From positions 1,116,001 through 1,180,000 of the forward strand of contig NZ_JABBFX010000002.1 in assembly GCF_012927085.1 (NCBI RefSeq): a DNA stretch of 64,000 nucleotides, in the 5' to 3' direction. Under the pieces are notes generated by a model, which saw nothing but the letters and a program-made list of their open reading frames with translations, had not been told where the DNA came from and searched no databases. Shown here piece by piece: positions 28,767 to 37,895 of this stretch. This stretch comes from Ramlibacter agri (GTDB lineage Bacteria > Pseudomonadota > Gammaproteobacteria > Burkholderiales > Burkholderiaceae_C). The position numbers and the translations under genes are program-made. The number at the start of each line of letters is the position of its first letter. The first letter of the stretch is position 1.

Positions 28767-29539
28767 GCCGCCCTCTTCGCGATGATGAACAGCCGCGGGA
28801 AGGCCAGCAGGAGCTTGCCGTCCGCGCGCACGGGGTAGTCCGCGGCGATGCGCCGCTGGTACTCCGCCAGGTAGTCCTTGCGCTGCTGGTCGTCCAGCCG
28901 CGCGACGAAGGGCTTCAGCCCGGTGGCACTGACCCATTCCACGATGGCCGCAGGCGTTTCCATGCGGTGCTGGTAGATGGTGTGCCAGGTGTCGACCTCC
29001 TGCGCCAGCGGCGCGAGCAGGTCGTAGTAAGTCGTGAGGGGCAAGCGGCCGATGCGCAGCTTGCCCGGGTCGCCGATGGTGGACGCGAACGCCGGCAGCA
29101 AGGCCACGTTGCGCATCTCGGCGTGGGTGGGCTCGTCCCAGTTGTCCGGCATCTGCACGGCCAGCACGCCGCCGGGCGCCAACAGCGAGAACAGGCGCGG
29201 GAACAGGGCCTCGTGGCCCGGCACCCATTGCAGCGCCGCGTTGGCGTAGATCAGGTCCGGGGCCTGCGCCGGCTGCCAGCTGCCGATGTCGGCCAGCTCG
29301 AAGCGCGTTCCGGGCAGGCGCTGGCACGCGCTTTCCACCATGGCGGGCGAGTTGTCGACACCGACGACTTCCGCATCCGGAAAGCGCTGCACCAGCAGCT
29401 CCGTGGAGTTGCCCGGGCCGCAGCCCAGGTCCACCACGTGTTTCGCATGGGCCAGCGGAACCCGCGCCAGCAATTCACGGGCCGGACGCGTGCGTTCGTC
29501 CTCGAAGCGGCTGTAGAGCGCGGGGTTCCAGTCGGCCAT
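28763..29539 (-). CDS. tam: Trans-aconitate 2-methyltransferase Tam
   Basis: Tam methylates trans-aconitate, a spontaneous isomer of the aconitase intermediate that inhibits aconitase. The 258-residue protein matches Escherichia Tam in length and start (MADWNPALYSRFEDERTRPA). The SAM-binding motif I (VVDLGCGPGNSTELLVQRF) is complete and followed by VVGVDNSPAMVE and IYANAALQWVPGHE. It lies 12 bases after mdh and overlaps citE-like. Being cotranscribed with acnB makes sense as aconitase housekeeping. The protein is cytosolic. Confidence 0.95.
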   Translation of the reverse strand: MADWNPALYSRFEDERTRPARELLARVPLAHAKHVVDLGCGPGNSTELLVQRFPDAEVVGVDNSPAMVESACQRLPGTRFELADIGSWQPAQAPDLIYANAALQWVPGHEALFPRLFSLLAPGGVLAVQMPDNWDEPTHAEMRNVALLPAFASTIGDPGKLRIGRLPLTTYYDLLAPLAQEVDTWHTIYQHRMETPAAIVEWVSATGLKPFVARLDDQQRKDYLAEYQRRIAADYPVRADGKLLLAFPRLFIIAKRAA

Positions 29540-29551
29540 GCTGTCTTTGCC

Positions 29552-30538
29552 TTACAGCAGGTGGGCCACGCCTTGCTGCTCTTCCTGCAGCTCGTTCAGC
29601 GTGAGGTTGATGCGCTCTTGCGAGAAGGCGTCGATCTCCAGGCCCTTCACGACCTCGTACTTGCCGTCCTTGGTGGTGACGGGGAAGCCGAACATCGTGT
29701 CCTTCGGAATGCCGTAGTCGCCATTGGACGGGATGCCCATGGTGACCCACTTGCCGTTGGTGCCCAGGGCCCAGTCGTGCATGTGGTCGATGGCGGCGTT
29801 GGCAGCCGATGCGGCGGAGGACAGGCCGCGCGCTTCGATGATGGCGGCGCCGCGCTTGCCGACGGTGGGCAGGAACACGTTCTTGTTCCATTCCTGGTCG
29901 TTGATCAGGTCCTTGACGGCCTTGCCGTTCACAGTGGCGAAGCGGTAGTCGGCGTACATGGTGGGCGAGTGGTTGCCCCACACCGTCAGCTTCTCGATGT
30001 CCTTCACTTGCGTGCCGGTCTTGGCGGCCACTTGCGAGAGCGCGCGGTTGTGGTCCAGGCGCAGCATGGCGGTGAAGTTCTCGCGCGGCAGGCTGGGCGC
30101 GCTCTTCATCGCGATGTAGGCGTTGGTGTTGGCGGGGTTGCCGACGACCAGCACCTTGACATTGCGGGAAGCGACCTTGTCCAGCGCCTTGCCCTGGGCC
30201 GTGAAGATCTGCGCGTTGGCGGACAGCAGGTCCTTGCGCTCCATGCCGGGGCCGCGCGGACGGGCGCCGACCAGCAGCGCGTAGTCGGTGTCCTTGAAGG
30301 CGGTCATCGGGTCGCTGTGGGCTTCCATGCCGGCCAGCAACGGGAAGGCGCAGTCTTCCAGCTCCATCATCACGCCCTTGAGGGCCTTCTGGGCCTTCTC
30401 GTCGGGGATCTCCAGCAGTTGCAGGATGACGGGCTGGTCCTTGCCCAGCATCTCGCCGGAGGCGATGCGGAACAGCAGGGCGTAACCGATCTGGCCTGCG
30501 GCACCGGTGACGGCAACGCGGACGGGCTTCTTGCTCAT
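29552..30538 (-). CDS. mdh: Malate dehydrogenase Mdh
   Basis: Mdh oxidises malate to oxaloacetate with NAD+. The 328-residue protein is of the cytosolic-type (lactate/malate dehydrogenase) group: NAD site [18 protein letters not shown], active-site Arg loop [26 protein letters not shown], and catalytic His in [12 protein letters not shown]. It is the first gene of the leftward operon mdh-tam-citE-hypothetical-acnB and diverges from gntR-sdh, sharing the region with the TCTTATATAAGA palindrome. Confidence 0.97.
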   Translation of the reverse strand: MSKKPVRVAVTGAAGQIGYALLFRIASGEMLGKDQPVILQLLEIPDEKAQKALKGVMMELEDCAFPLLAGMEAHSDPMTAFKDTDYALLVGARPRGPGMERKDLLSANAQIFTAQGKALDKVASRNVKVLVVGNPANTNAYIAMKSAPSLPRENFTAMLRLDHNRALSQVAAKTGTQVKDIEKLTVWGNHSPTMYADYRFATVNGKAVKDLINDQEWNKNVFLPTVGKRGAAIIEARGLSSAASAANAAIDHMHDWALGTNGKWVTMGIPSNGDYGIPKDTMFGFPVTTKDGKYEVVKGLEIDAFSQERINLTLNELQEEQQGVAHLL

Positions 30539-30664
30539 GGGGAATCTCCGAGAAGGGAAGTTGCGAATACGAAGTCGAGAGGGGCGGGTGGCGAGCTCGC
30601 CTGGCCCTGCGGGACAGCCCGCGAGTTTACCCCTACGCCCCCGGCCGGGTCAATTTGTCTTATG

Positions 30665-30676
30665 TCTTATATAAGA
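30665..30676. promoter_or_regulatory. Palindromic operator candidate for the GntR regulator
   Basis: TCTTATATAAGA is a perfect 12-bp palindrome, preceded by a further direct half-site (TCTTAT at 30659-30664 within TGTCTTATG). It lies 20 bases before the gntR ATG in an AT-rich island unlike the surrounding DNA, between divergent mdh and gntR-sdh. HutC-type GntR proteins bind such symmetric AT-rich sites, so it is probably the site by which this regulator controls itself and mdh. Confidence 0.65.
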
Positions 30677-30696
30677 TATGATTGCGGCAAAGTCAA

Positions 30697-31479
30697 ATGG
30701 CCGCCCCGCAGATGCCACCGCCCGACTACGCCGCGTCCGCCCCCGAGGTGGGGACACCGGCGTTCAGCCCGCTTTACCAGCAGATCAAGGGCCTCATCCT
30801 GCAAAGCCTGCAGGCCGGCGAATGGAAGCCGGGCGAAGCAATCCCCAGCGAAATGGAGCTGGCCGCGCGCTTCCGCGTGAGCCAGGGCACGGTGCGCAAG
30901 GCCATCGACGAGCTCGCCGCCGAGAACCTGGTGGTGCGCCGCCAGGGCAAGGGCACCTTCGTCTCCACGCACGCCGAACAGCACGTGCGCTACCGCTTCC
31001 TCAAGCTGATGCCGGACGCCGGCGACCGCGAGGAGGAAGGCCCGGCCACCCGCTCCATCCTCGACTGCAAGCGCGTGCGCGCCAGCGCCGAGATCGCGCG
31101 GGCGCTGCAGCTGCGCACCGGCGACGCCGTCATCCAGGTGCGGCGCGTGCTGGCCTTCGGCGGCGTGCCCACCATCCTGGAAGACTTCTGGCTGCCGGGC
31201 GCCAACTTCAAGGGCCTCAGCGCCGACCAGCTCGCCACCCACGTCGGCCCGACCTACGTGCTGTTCGAGCACGAGTTCGGCGTGCGCATGGTGCGCGCCG
31301 AGGAAAAGATCCGCGCCGTCGCCGCGGACGCGCCGCAGGCGGCCCTGCTTGCGCTGCCGCAAGGCGCCCCGCTCCTCTCGGTCGAGCGCCTTTCCTATAC
31401 GTATAACGACGTACCGATGGAGCTGCGCCGCGGCCTCTATCGCACCGACACGCACCACTACCGCAACGACCTGAGTTAG
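30697..31479 (+). CDS. GntR-family (HutC subfamily) regulator of the TCA cluster
   Basis: A 260-residue transcription factor. Residues about 24-90 form the winged helix-turn-helix (PLYQQIKGLILQSLQAGEW, MELAARFRVSQGTVRKAID, RRQGKGTFVSTH). The C-terminal UTRA ligand domain spans about 115-255 (VIQVRRVLAFGGVPTILEDF, LSVERLSYTYNDVPMELRRG). UTRA domains bind small acids or sugars; a TCA metabolite is a reasonable guess. I use the ATG at 30697; a TTG at 30682 would add five residues. It is 99 bases before sdhC on the same strand and divergent from mdh. Confidence 0.92.
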   Translation: MAAPQMPPPDYAASAPEVGTPAFSPLYQQIKGLILQSLQAGEWKPGEAIPSEMELAARFRVSQGTVRKAIDELAAENLVVRRQGKGTFVSTHAEQHVRYRFLKLMPDAGDREEEGPATRSILDCKRVRASAEIARALQLRTGDAVIQVRRVLAFGGVPTILEDFWLPGANFKGLSADQLATHVGPTYVLFEHEFGVRMVRAEEKIRAVAADAPQAALLALPQGAPLLSVERLSYTYNDVPMELRRGLYRTDTHHYRNDLS

Positions 31480-31507
31480 TGCCCTTCCGTAGCAGCTTGT
31501 TGCGTTG

Positions 31508-31522
31508 CCCTAGAATTTAGGG
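31508..31522. promoter_or_regulatory. Short inverted repeat upstream of sdhC
   Basis: CCCTA and TAGGG flank GAATT, giving a near-palindrome 57 bases upstream of the sdhC ATG. It contains a TAGAAT that could serve as a -10 element, but I cannot find a good -35 at the right spacing. It may be an operator or part of the sdh promoter; the evidence is symmetry and place only. Confidence 0.3.
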
Positions 31523-31578
31523 TTGTCCCGCATCCCTTCCACCCATTCCCAGCGCATGCCTTCCCTGAAAGAAACGCA

Positions 31579-32010
31579 ATGACGACGACAGAGCTCGCCA
31601 AGAAGCGGCCCGAGTTCCGCAACATCAACGCCCTGACGGACCTGCCCAGCTACCGGCTGCCGGCCGCGGGCTGGGTCTCCATCCTGCACCGCGTGAGCGG
31701 CGTGCTGATGTTCGTGCTGCTGCCCTTCATCATCTGGATGTTCGACACCTCGGTGTCGTCGGAGATCTCGTTCGCGCGTTTCCGCTTCGCCTTCGCGAAC
31801 GGCGCGGTGGGCATCGTCGCCAAGCTGGTGGCGCTGGCGCTGCTGTGGGCCTTCCTGCACCACTTCATCGCCGGTCTCCGCCACCTGTGGATGGACGTGA
31901 GCCACAAGGCGGTGAGCAAGTCCGTCGGCGCGACCACCGCCAAGACCACGCTGGTGCTGAGCCTTCTGCTGACGGTCGTCCTCGGCCTGAAGCTCTTTGG
32001 CGTCTACTAA
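31579..32010 (+). CDS. sdhC: Succinate dehydrogenase cytochrome b556 subunit SdhC
   Basis: SdhC is one of two membrane anchors of succinate:quinone oxidoreductase (complex II) and helps bind haem b and quinone. The 143-residue protein has three membrane helices (about 35-55, 78-98, 120-141). The signature AGWVSILHRVSGVLMF and the haem-side HHFIAGLRHLWMD are present. It starts the sdhCDAB-sdhE-gltA run after gntR. The gap to sdhD is 10 bases with GGAAAAA as ribosome site. Confidence 0.95.
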   Translation: MTTTELAKKRPEFRNINALTDLPSYRLPAAGWVSILHRVSGVLMFVLLPFIIWMFDTSVSSEISFARFRFAFANGAVGIVAKLVALALLWAFLHHFIAGLRHLWMDVSHKAVSKSVGATTAKTTLVLSLLLTVVLGLKLFGVY

Positions 32011-32020
32011 GGAAAAACAA

Positions 32021-32386
32021 ATGGCAGTGAACTACGGTTCCAAGCGCGAAGTCGTCGGCGCCCACTACGGCACCCGCGACTGGCTCGCGCAGCGCGTCAC
32101 CGCGGCCCTGATGGCGGTCTTCACCCTCGTCGTGCTGCTGCAGGTGATCTTCTCCCGCGGGCCCATCGGCTACGAAAAGTGGGCGGGCATCTTTGCCAGC
32201 CAGCCGATGAAGATGCTCACCTTCGCGACCATCCTCGGCCTGGCGTACCACGCCTGGGTCGGCATGCGCGACGTGCTCATGGACTACGTCAAGCCCGTGG
32301 GCGCGCGGCTGGTGCTGCAGTTCCTGGTCATCGTGTGGCTGCTGGGCTGCATGGGCTGGGCGATCCAGGTCCTCTGGAGGGTTTGA
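32021..32386 (+). CDS. sdhD: Succinate dehydrogenase membrane anchor SdhD
   Basis: SdhD completes the haem b and quinone-binding membrane part of complex II. The 121-residue protein has three helices, with the haem-ligand His in ILGLAYHAWVGMRDVLMDYV and an N-terminal GTRDWLAQRVTAALMAVFT typical of SdhD. The ATG at 32021 is chosen because it follows GGAAAAACAA and matches the family N-terminus. It lies 6 bases before sdhA. Confidence 0.94.
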   Translation: MAVNYGSKREVVGAHYGTRDWLAQRVTAALMAVFTLVVLLQVIFSRGPIGYEKWAGIFASQPMKMLTFATILGLAYHAWVGMRDVLMDYVKPVGARLVLQFLVIVWLLGCMGWAIQVLWRV

Positions 32387-32392
32387 ACGAAC

Positions 32393-34201
32393 ATGGCATA
32401 TACGAGCAAGAACGTCACGACGCGCAAGTTCGACGTCGTCATCGTGGGCGCCGGCGGCTCCGGCATGCGCGCCTCCCTGCAACTTTCCCTGGCGGGCCTG
32501 AACGTGGCCGTGCTGTCCAAGGTGTTCCCCACCCGTTCGCACACGGTGGCCGCGCAAGGCGGCATCGGCGCGTCGCTGGGCAACATGTCCGAGGACAACT
32601 GGCACTACCACTTCTACGACACCGTCAAGGGCGGCGACTGGCTGGGTGACCAGGACGCGATCGAATTCATGTGCCGCGAGGCGCCGAAGGTCGTGTACGA
32701 ACTCGAGCACTTCGGCATGCCGTTCGACCGCAACCCCGACGGCACGATCTACCAGCGTCCGTTCGGCGGCCACACGGCCAACTACGGCGAGAAGCCGGTG
32801 CAGCGCGCCTGCGCCGCGGCCGACCGCACCGGCCACGCCATGCTGCACACGCTGTACCAGCAGAACGTCCGCGCGAAGACCTCGTTCTTCGTCGAGTGGA
32901 TGGCACTGGACCTGATCCGCGACGCCGAAGGCGACGTGGTCGGCGTGACCGCGCTGGAAATGGAAACCGGCGACCTGCACGTGCTGCACGCCAAGACCGT
33001 GCTGCTGGCCACCGGCGGCGCGGGCCGCATTTTCCAGGCCTCGACCAACGCCTTCATCAACACGGGCGACGGCATGGGCATGGCGGCGCGCGCCGGCATT
33101 CCGCTGCAGGACATGGAGTTCTGGCAGTTCCACCCCACCGGCGTGGCCGGCGCGGGCGTGCTGCTGACCGAAGGCTGCCGCGGCGAAGGCGCCATCCTGT
33201 TGAACAGCAACGGCGAGCGCTTCATGGAGCGCTATGCCCCGACGCTGAAGGACCTGGCCCCGCGCGACTTCGTCTCCCGTTCGATGGACCAGGAGATCAA
33301 GGAAGGCCGCGGCTGCGGTCCCAACAAGGACTACGTGCTGCTGAAGCTCGACCACCTCGGTGCCGAGACCATCCACAAGCGCCTGCCCTCGGTGTACGAA
33401 ATCGGCGTGAACTTCGCCAACGTCGACATCACGCGCGAGCCCATTCCCGTGGTGCCCACCATCCACTACCAGATGGGCGGCATCCCGACCAACATCCACG
33501 GCCAGGTGGTCCTGCAGCGCAATGGCAGCCACGTCGACCCGCTGAACGGCCTGTACGCCGTCGGCGAGTGCTCCTGCGTGTCGGTGCACGGCGCCAACCG
33601 CCTGGGCACCAACTCGCTGCTGGACCTGCTGGTGTTCGGCAAGGCCGCCGGCAACCACATCGTCGACTACGCGAGCAAGACCAAGGCGCACAAGCCGCTG
33701 CCGGCCAACGCCGCCGACTTCTCGCTGGAACGCCTGAACAAGCTGGAGTCGCGCGCCAAGGGCGAATACTCGCAGGACGTCGCCAACGACATCCGCGCGA
33801 CGATGCAGGCCCACGCGGGCGTGTTCCGCAGCCAGGCGAGCATGGACGAAGGCGTGAAGAAGATCGCCGCCATCCGCGAGCGCATCGGCAGCATCGAGCT
33901 GAAGGACAAGTCGGCCGTCTTCAACACCGCCCGCATCGAGGCGCTGGAAGTCGAGAACCTGATCGAAGTGGCGCAGGCCACCATGGTCTCGGCGGCCGCC
34001 CGCAAGGAATGCCGCGGCGCCCACACGGTGGACGACTACGAGCGTCCGGCGGACGACCCGGTCGCCCCGCTGGGCCGCAACGACGCCGAGTGGATGAAGC
34101 ACACGCTCTGGTACGCCGAAGGCAGCCGCCTGGACTACAAGCCGGTGCAGATGAAGCCGCTCACCGTCGAGACCGTGCCTCCCAAGGTCCGGACTTTCTG
34201 A
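32393..34201 (+). CDS. sdhA: Succinate dehydrogenase flavoprotein subunit SdhA
   Basis: SdhA oxidises succinate to fumarate with covalently bound FAD at the cytosolic face of the inner membrane. The 602-residue protein shows the FAD fold VVIVGAGGSGMRASLQLS, the flavinylated His in TRSHTVAAQGGIGASLGN, substrate residues in QFHPTGVAGAGVLLTEGCRG, and HGANRLGTNSLLDLLVFG. Covalent FAD attachment would depend on SdhE, encoded two genes downstream. It is followed by sdhB after 48 bases. Confidence 0.98.
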   Translation: MAYTSKNVTTRKFDVVIVGAGGSGMRASLQLSLAGLNVAVLSKVFPTRSHTVAAQGGIGASLGNMSEDNWHYHFYDTVKGGDWLGDQDAIEFMCREAPKVVYELEHFGMPFDRNPDGTIYQRPFGGHTANYGEKPVQRACAAADRTGHAMLHTLYQQNVRAKTSFFVEWMALDLIRDAEGDVVGVTALEMETGDLHVLHAKTVLLATGGAGRIFQASTNAFINTGDGMGMAARAGIPLQDMEFWQFHPTGVAGAGVLLTEGCRGEGAILLNSNGERFMERYAPTLKDLAPRDFVSRSMDQEIKEGRGCGPNKDYVLLKLDHLGAETIHKRLPSVYEIGVNFANVDITREPIPVVPTIHYQMGGIPTNIHGQVVLQRNGSHVDPLNGLYAVGECSCVSVHGANRLGTNSLLDLLVFGKAAGNHIVDYASKTKAHKPLPANAADFSLERLNKLESRAKGEYSQDVANDIRATMQAHAGVFRSQASMDEGVKKIAAIRERIGSIELKDKSAVFNTARIEALEVENLIEVAQATMVSAAARKECRGAHTVDDYERPADDPVAPLGRNDAEWMKHTLWYAEGSRLDYKPVQMKPLTVETVPPKVRTF

Positions 34202-34249
34202 TTACGTAGTCCTGCTGACCGCGACTAGATTCAAGATACGGACACATCC

Positions 34250-34954
34250 ATGCAAAAGCGCACGTTCCAGATTTACCGCTACGACCCGGACAAGGACGCC
34301 AAGCCCTACATGCAGACGGTGGAAATCGAGCTGGAGGGCAACGAGCGCATGCTGCTCGACGCCCTGATGAAGCTCAAGGCCGTGGACCCGTCCATCGCCT
34401 TCCGCCGCTCCTGCCGCGAAGGCGTCTGCGGCTCGGATGCCATGAACATCAACGGCAAGAACGGCCTGGCCTGCCTCACCAACCTGCGCACGCTGAAGGA
34501 CCCCATCGTCCTGAAGCCGCTGCCGGGCCTGCCGGTCATCCGCGACCTGATCGTGGACATGACGCAGTTCTTCAAGCAGTACCACTCGATCAAGCCCTAC
34601 CTCGTCAACGACAGCATCCCGCCCGAGAAGGAGCGCCTGCAGTCGCCCGAGGAACGCGAAGAGCTCAACGGCCTGTACGAGTGCATCCTGTGCGCCAGCT
34701 GCTCCACCAGCTGCCCCAGCTTCTGGTGGAACCCCGACAAGTTCGTGGGCCCCGCCGGCCTGCTGCAGGCCTACCGCTTCATCGCCGACAGCCGCGACAC
34801 GGCCACCGGCGACCGGCTGGACAACCTGGAAGACCCGTACCGCCTGTTCCGCTGCCACACCATCATGAACTGCGTGGATGTCTGCCCGAAGGGGCTGAAC
34901 CCCACGATGGCGATCGGCAAGATCAAGGAATTGATGGTCCGCCGCGCGGTCTGA
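34250..34954 (+). CDS. sdhB: Succinate dehydrogenase iron-sulfur subunit SdhB
   Basis: SdhB carries electrons from FAD to quinone through three clusters. The 234-residue protein has the [2Fe-2S] site in RRSCREGVCGSDAMNING and GLAC, the [4Fe-4S] site in CILCASCSTSCPSFWWNP, and the [3Fe-4S] site in CHTIMNCVDVCPKGLNP. The N-terminal plant-ferredoxin fold (FQIYRYDPDKDAKPYMQT) is complete. It is 14 bases before sdhE. Confidence 0.98.
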   Translation: MQKRTFQIYRYDPDKDAKPYMQTVEIELEGNERMLLDALMKLKAVDPSIAFRRSCREGVCGSDAMNINGKNGLACLTNLRTLKDPIVLKPLPGLPVIRDLIVDMTQFFKQYHSIKPYLVNDSIPPEKERLQSPEEREELNGLYECILCASCSTSCPSFWWNPDKFVGPAGLLQAYRFIADSRDTATGDRLDNLEDPYRLFRCHTIMNCVDVCPKGLNPTMAIGKIKELMVRRAV

Positions 34955-34968
34955 AGAACAGAGACACA

Positions 34969-35262
34969 ATGGAAGAACCGCTACTCGACGAGAGGTCCCT
35001 CAGCAAGCTGCGCTGGCGCTGTCGCCGCGGGCTGCTGGAGAACGACCTGCTGATCGAGCGGTTCTTCGAGAAACACGCCTCCAGCCTGACTGTGAAGCAG
35101 GCCGAGGCGATGGGCGCTTTGATGGACCTGGCCGACAACGACCTGCTGGACCTGCTGCTGCGGCGCAAGGAACCGGCCGGCGATCTGGACCAGGTCGAGG
35201 TGAGGAAAGTGCTGGAGATGCTGCGCGTGCCCCAGGCGGCATCAAACCAATCCGGGCATTGA
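34969..35262 (+). CDS. sdhE: FAD assembly factor SdhE
   Basis: SdhE is a small helical chaperone that promotes covalent attachment of FAD to SdhA. The 97-residue protein has the invariant RGxxE motif (WRCRRGLLENDLLIERFFE). The length is typical. Its place directly behind sdhCDAB and before gltA is the usual betaproteobacterial order. The ATG at 34969 follows GAGACACA. Confidence 0.94.
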   Translation: MEEPLLDERSLSKLRWRCRRGLLENDLLIERFFEKHASSLTVKQAEAMGALMDLADNDLLDLLLRRKEPAGDLDQVEVRKVLEMLRVPQAASNQSGH

Positions 35263-35281
35263 CATACGTTAGGAAGAACCC

Positions 35282-36592
35282 ATGAAACTCGCTGACAACA
35301 AGGCCACGCTGTCCTTCAGCAACGGCAGCCCCAGCGTCGAGATGCCTGTCTACCAGGGCACCATCGGCCCCGACGTGATCGACATCCGCAAGCTGTATGC
35401 GCAGACCGGCATGTTCACGTACGACCCCGGCTTCATGTCGACCGGCTCGTGCCAGTCCGCCATCACCTACATCGACGGCGACAAGGGCGAACTGCTGTAC
35501 CGCGGCTACCCCATCGAGCAGCTGGCCACCCAGTGCGACTACCTCGAGACCTGCTACCTGCTGCTGTACGGCGAACTGCCCAACGACGTCCAGAAGAAGG
35601 ACTTCGTCGGCCGCGTGACCAACCACACGATGGTCAACGAGCAGATGCAGTTCTTCCTGCGCGGCTTCCGCCGTGACGCGCACCCGATGGCCGTCATGAC
35701 GGGCCTGGTCGGCGCCCTGTCGGCCTTCTACCACGACAGCACGGACATCAACAATCCCGAGCACCGCGAGATCTCCGCGATCCGCCTGATCGCGAAGATG
35801 CCGACGCTGGTGTCCATGGCGTACAAGTACTCCATGGGCCAGCCCTACATGTACCCGAAGAACAAGCTGGGCTACACCTCGAACTTCATGCACATGATGT
35901 TCGCGACGCCCTGCGAAGAGTACGAGCCCAACGACGTGCTGGTGCGCGCCATGGACCGCATCTTCATCCTGCACGCGGACCACGAGCAGAACGCCTCCAC
36001 CTCCACGGTGCGCCTGTGCGGTTCCTCCGGCACCAACCCGTTCGCGGCCATCGCGGCCGGCGTGGCCTGCCTGTGGGGCCCGGCCCACGGCGGCGCCAAC
36101 GAAGCGGCGCTGAACATGCTGGAAGACATCCAGCGCATGGGCGGCGTGGCCAAGATCGGCGAGTTCGTGGCCAAGGTCAAGGACAAGAACTCCAACGTCA
36201 AGCTGATGGGCTTCGGCCACCGCGTGTACAAGAACTACGACCCGCGCGCCAAGCTGATGCGCGAGACCTGCCACGAAGTGCTGGACGCGCTGGGCCTGCA
36301 CAACGACCCGCTGTTCAAGCTGGCCATGGCCCTGGAGAAGGTGGCGCTGGAAGACGAATACTTCGTTTCCCGCAAGCTGTACCCGAACGTGGACTTCTAC
36401 TCCGGCATCGTGCAGCGCGCCATCGGCATCCCGGTGTCCCTGTTCACCGCCATCTTCGCGCTGGCCCGCACCGTGGGCTGGATCGCGCAGCTGAACGAGA
36501 TGATCAGCGACCCCGAGTACAAGATCGGCCGTCCCCGCCAGCTGTACACCGGCGCCACCCGCCGCGACGTGCAGGCGATCGGCCAGCGCTGA
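35282..36592 (+). CDS. gltA: Citrate synthase GltA
   Basis: GltA condenses oxaloacetate and acetyl-CoA to citrate. The 436-residue protein belongs to the hexameric type I synthases of Gram-negative bacteria, normally inhibited by NADH. The catalytic residues are visible: His in [17 protein letters not shown], His in [15 protein letters not shown] and Asp in [13 protein letters not shown]. It ends the gntR-sdh-gltA cluster and is followed by a clear terminator. Together with mdh and acnB nearby, much of the TCA cycle is encoded in 12 kb. Confidence 0.98.
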   Translation: MKLADNKATLSFSNGSPSVEMPVYQGTIGPDVIDIRKLYAQTGMFTYDPGFMSTGSCQSAITYIDGDKGELLYRGYPIEQLATQCDYLETCYLLLYGELPNDVQKKDFVGRVTNHTMVNEQMQFFLRGFRRDAHPMAVMTGLVGALSAFYHDSTDINNPEHREISAIRLIAKMPTLVSMAYKYSMGQPYMYPKNKLGYTSNFMHMMFATPCEEYEPNDVLVRAMDRIFILHADHEQNASTSTVRLCGSSGTNPFAAIAAGVACLWGPAHGGANEAALNMLEDIQRMGGVAKIGEFVAKVKDKNSNVKLMGFGHRVYKNYDPRAKLMRETCHEVLDALGLHNDPLFKLAMALEKVALEDEYFVSRKLYPNVDFYSGIVQRAIGIPVSLFTAIFALARTVGWIAQLNEMISDPEYKIGRPRQLYTGATRRDVQAIGQR

Positions 36593-36609
36593 TCCCTGCA
36601 CCCTTGCCA

Positions 36610-36662
36610 TTGCGGCCCTGAGCCGCAATTCACAAAGGCCCGCCTCGGCGGGCCTTTGCTTT
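36610..36662 (+). terminator. Tandem hairpin terminator after gltA
   Basis: The first hairpin, ATTGCGGC and GCCGCAAT (36610-36629), is followed by a stronger one with arms AAAGGCCCGCC (36634-36644) and GGCGGGCCTTT (36647-36657). A T-rich stretch (GCTTTTG) comes next. This is a standard intrinsic terminator that closes the sdh-gltA transcript. Confidence 0.88.
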
Positions 36663-36684
36663 TGCGCGGCGCTATGCTGCGCCC

Positions 36685-37377
36685 ATGTCCCGCGCCGAAC
36701 GCCTCCTGCAGCTGATGCAGGTCCTGCGCCGGCAGCGCGCGCCCGCCAGCGGCGCCGCGCTGTCCCAGGAGCTGGGCGTGAGCCTGCGCACGCTGTACCG
36801 CGACATCGCCTCGCTGCAGGCGCAGGGCGCCGCGATCGAAGGCGAGGCCGGCGTCGGATACGTGCTGCGGCCCGGCTTCACCTTGCCGCCGCTGATGCTG
36901 TCCGAGGAAGAGATCGAAGCGCTGGTGCTCGGCTCGCGCTGGGTCGCGCGCCACACCGACCCGGAGCTGGCTGCGGCCGCCCGCAACGCGCTGGCCAAGA
37001 TCCACGCCGTGCTGCCGCCGGCGCTGCGGCTGGAGCTGGAGACGAGCGCGCTGCTGGTACCCGGCACGGCTCAGGGCGACCCCGAACCGGAACTGGCCGA
37101 CGTGCGCCGCGCGATCCGGCGCGAGCACAAGCTGCGGCTCGCTTACCGCGACGCCAAGGGCGAGGAATCACAGCGGGTCATCTGGCCCTTCGCGCTGGGC
37201 TTCTTCCAGCAGAAGCGCGTGGTGGCCGCCTGGTGCGAGCACCGCGCGGACTACCGGCACTTTCGCGTCGACCGCATCGCGGGGCTGGAGGTGCTGGACG
37301 ACCGCTACCCACGGCGGCGCCAGCAGCTGCTGAAGGAATGGCAGGCCTCCGAAGGCATCCAGGTCACGCTCGATTGA
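36685..37377 (+). CDS. YafY-type DeoR/WYL transcriptional regulator
   Basis: A 230-residue regulator. The N-terminal helix-turn-helix (about 1-60) has RAERLLQLMQVLRRQRAP and LSQELGVSLRTLYRDIASL. The WYL domain (about 130-210) has LRLAYRDAKGEESQRVIWP and a Trp-Cys-Glu core (VVAAWCEHRADYRHFRVDRI). YafY proteins are often encoded next to a VOC or glyoxalase-type protein whose gene they control, as here (gap 68 bases). Confidence 0.9.
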   Translation: MSRAERLLQLMQVLRRQRAPASGAALSQELGVSLRTLYRDIASLQAQGAAIEGEAGVGYVLRPGFTLPPLMLSEEEIEALVLGSRWVARHTDPELAAAARNALAKIHAVLPPALRLELETSALLVPGTAQGDPEPELADVRRAIRREHKLRLAYRDAKGEESQRVIWPFALGFFQQKRVVAAWCEHRADYRHFRVDRIAGLEVLDDRYPRRRQQLLKEWQASEGIQVTLD

Positions 37378-37445
37378 TCGCTGCTGCCAGTTCCTGTCAC
37401 TCGCCTGCCTAGCATGGGTGGCTCCTGCAACGAAAGGAGTCCCCC

Positions 37446-37814
37446 ATGAACCCCAAGCACTTCGTCCTGCTCTACGTCGCGCAACCCGAGGCCAGCGCGC
37501 GCTTCTACACCCGCCTGCTCGGCCGCGAGCCGGTGGAGAACTCGCCCACCTTCGCCCTCTTCGCGCTCACCGACCAGCTGATGCTGGGCCTCTGGAAGCG
37601 CGACGGCGTGCAGCCGGCGGCGACCTCCGAGCCGGGCGCGTCCGAGCTGTGCATCGCGCTGCCCAGCGACCAGGAAGTCGACGCCTTCCACGCGCGCTGG
37701 CGCGAACTGGGCGTGCCGGTCGCGCAGGCGCCCACGCGCATGGACTTCGGCTACACCTGCGTCGCGCTGGACCCGGACGGGCACCGCCTGCGCGCGTTTA
37801 CTCCCGCGGGCTGA
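37446..37814 (+). CDS. VOC (glyoxalase/bleomycin-resistance fold) family protein
   Basis: A 122-residue protein with the paired beta-alpha-beta-beta-beta modules of the vicinal oxygen chelate superfamily: FVLLYVAQPEASARFYTRLL at the start and FGYTCVALDPDGHRLRAFTP at the end. The usual metal-ligand Glu at the end of module 2 is not obvious, so it may bind a ligand rather than act as a metal enzyme. It has AAGGAG upstream and follows the YafY-type regulator, which may control it. Confidence 0.88.
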   Translation: MNPKHFVLLYVAQPEASARFYTRLLGREPVENSPTFALFALTDQLMLGLWKRDGVQPAATSEPGASELCIALPSDQEVDAFHARWRELGVPVAQAPTRMDFGYTCVALDPDGHRLRAFTPAG

Positions 37815-37895
37815 GGCAGCCGCCGGACGTCGTTGACAGCGCGCCCCCTCCTCCCTCACGATTGTTGCACCGCACAATCCAGGGAAGGGGATGCG

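Noticed and set aside
37405..37435. A GGTGGC...TGCA string resembling a sigma-54 promoter before the VOC gene
   Set aside because: The spacing between the GG and GC dinucleotides is too short for a -24/-12 element.
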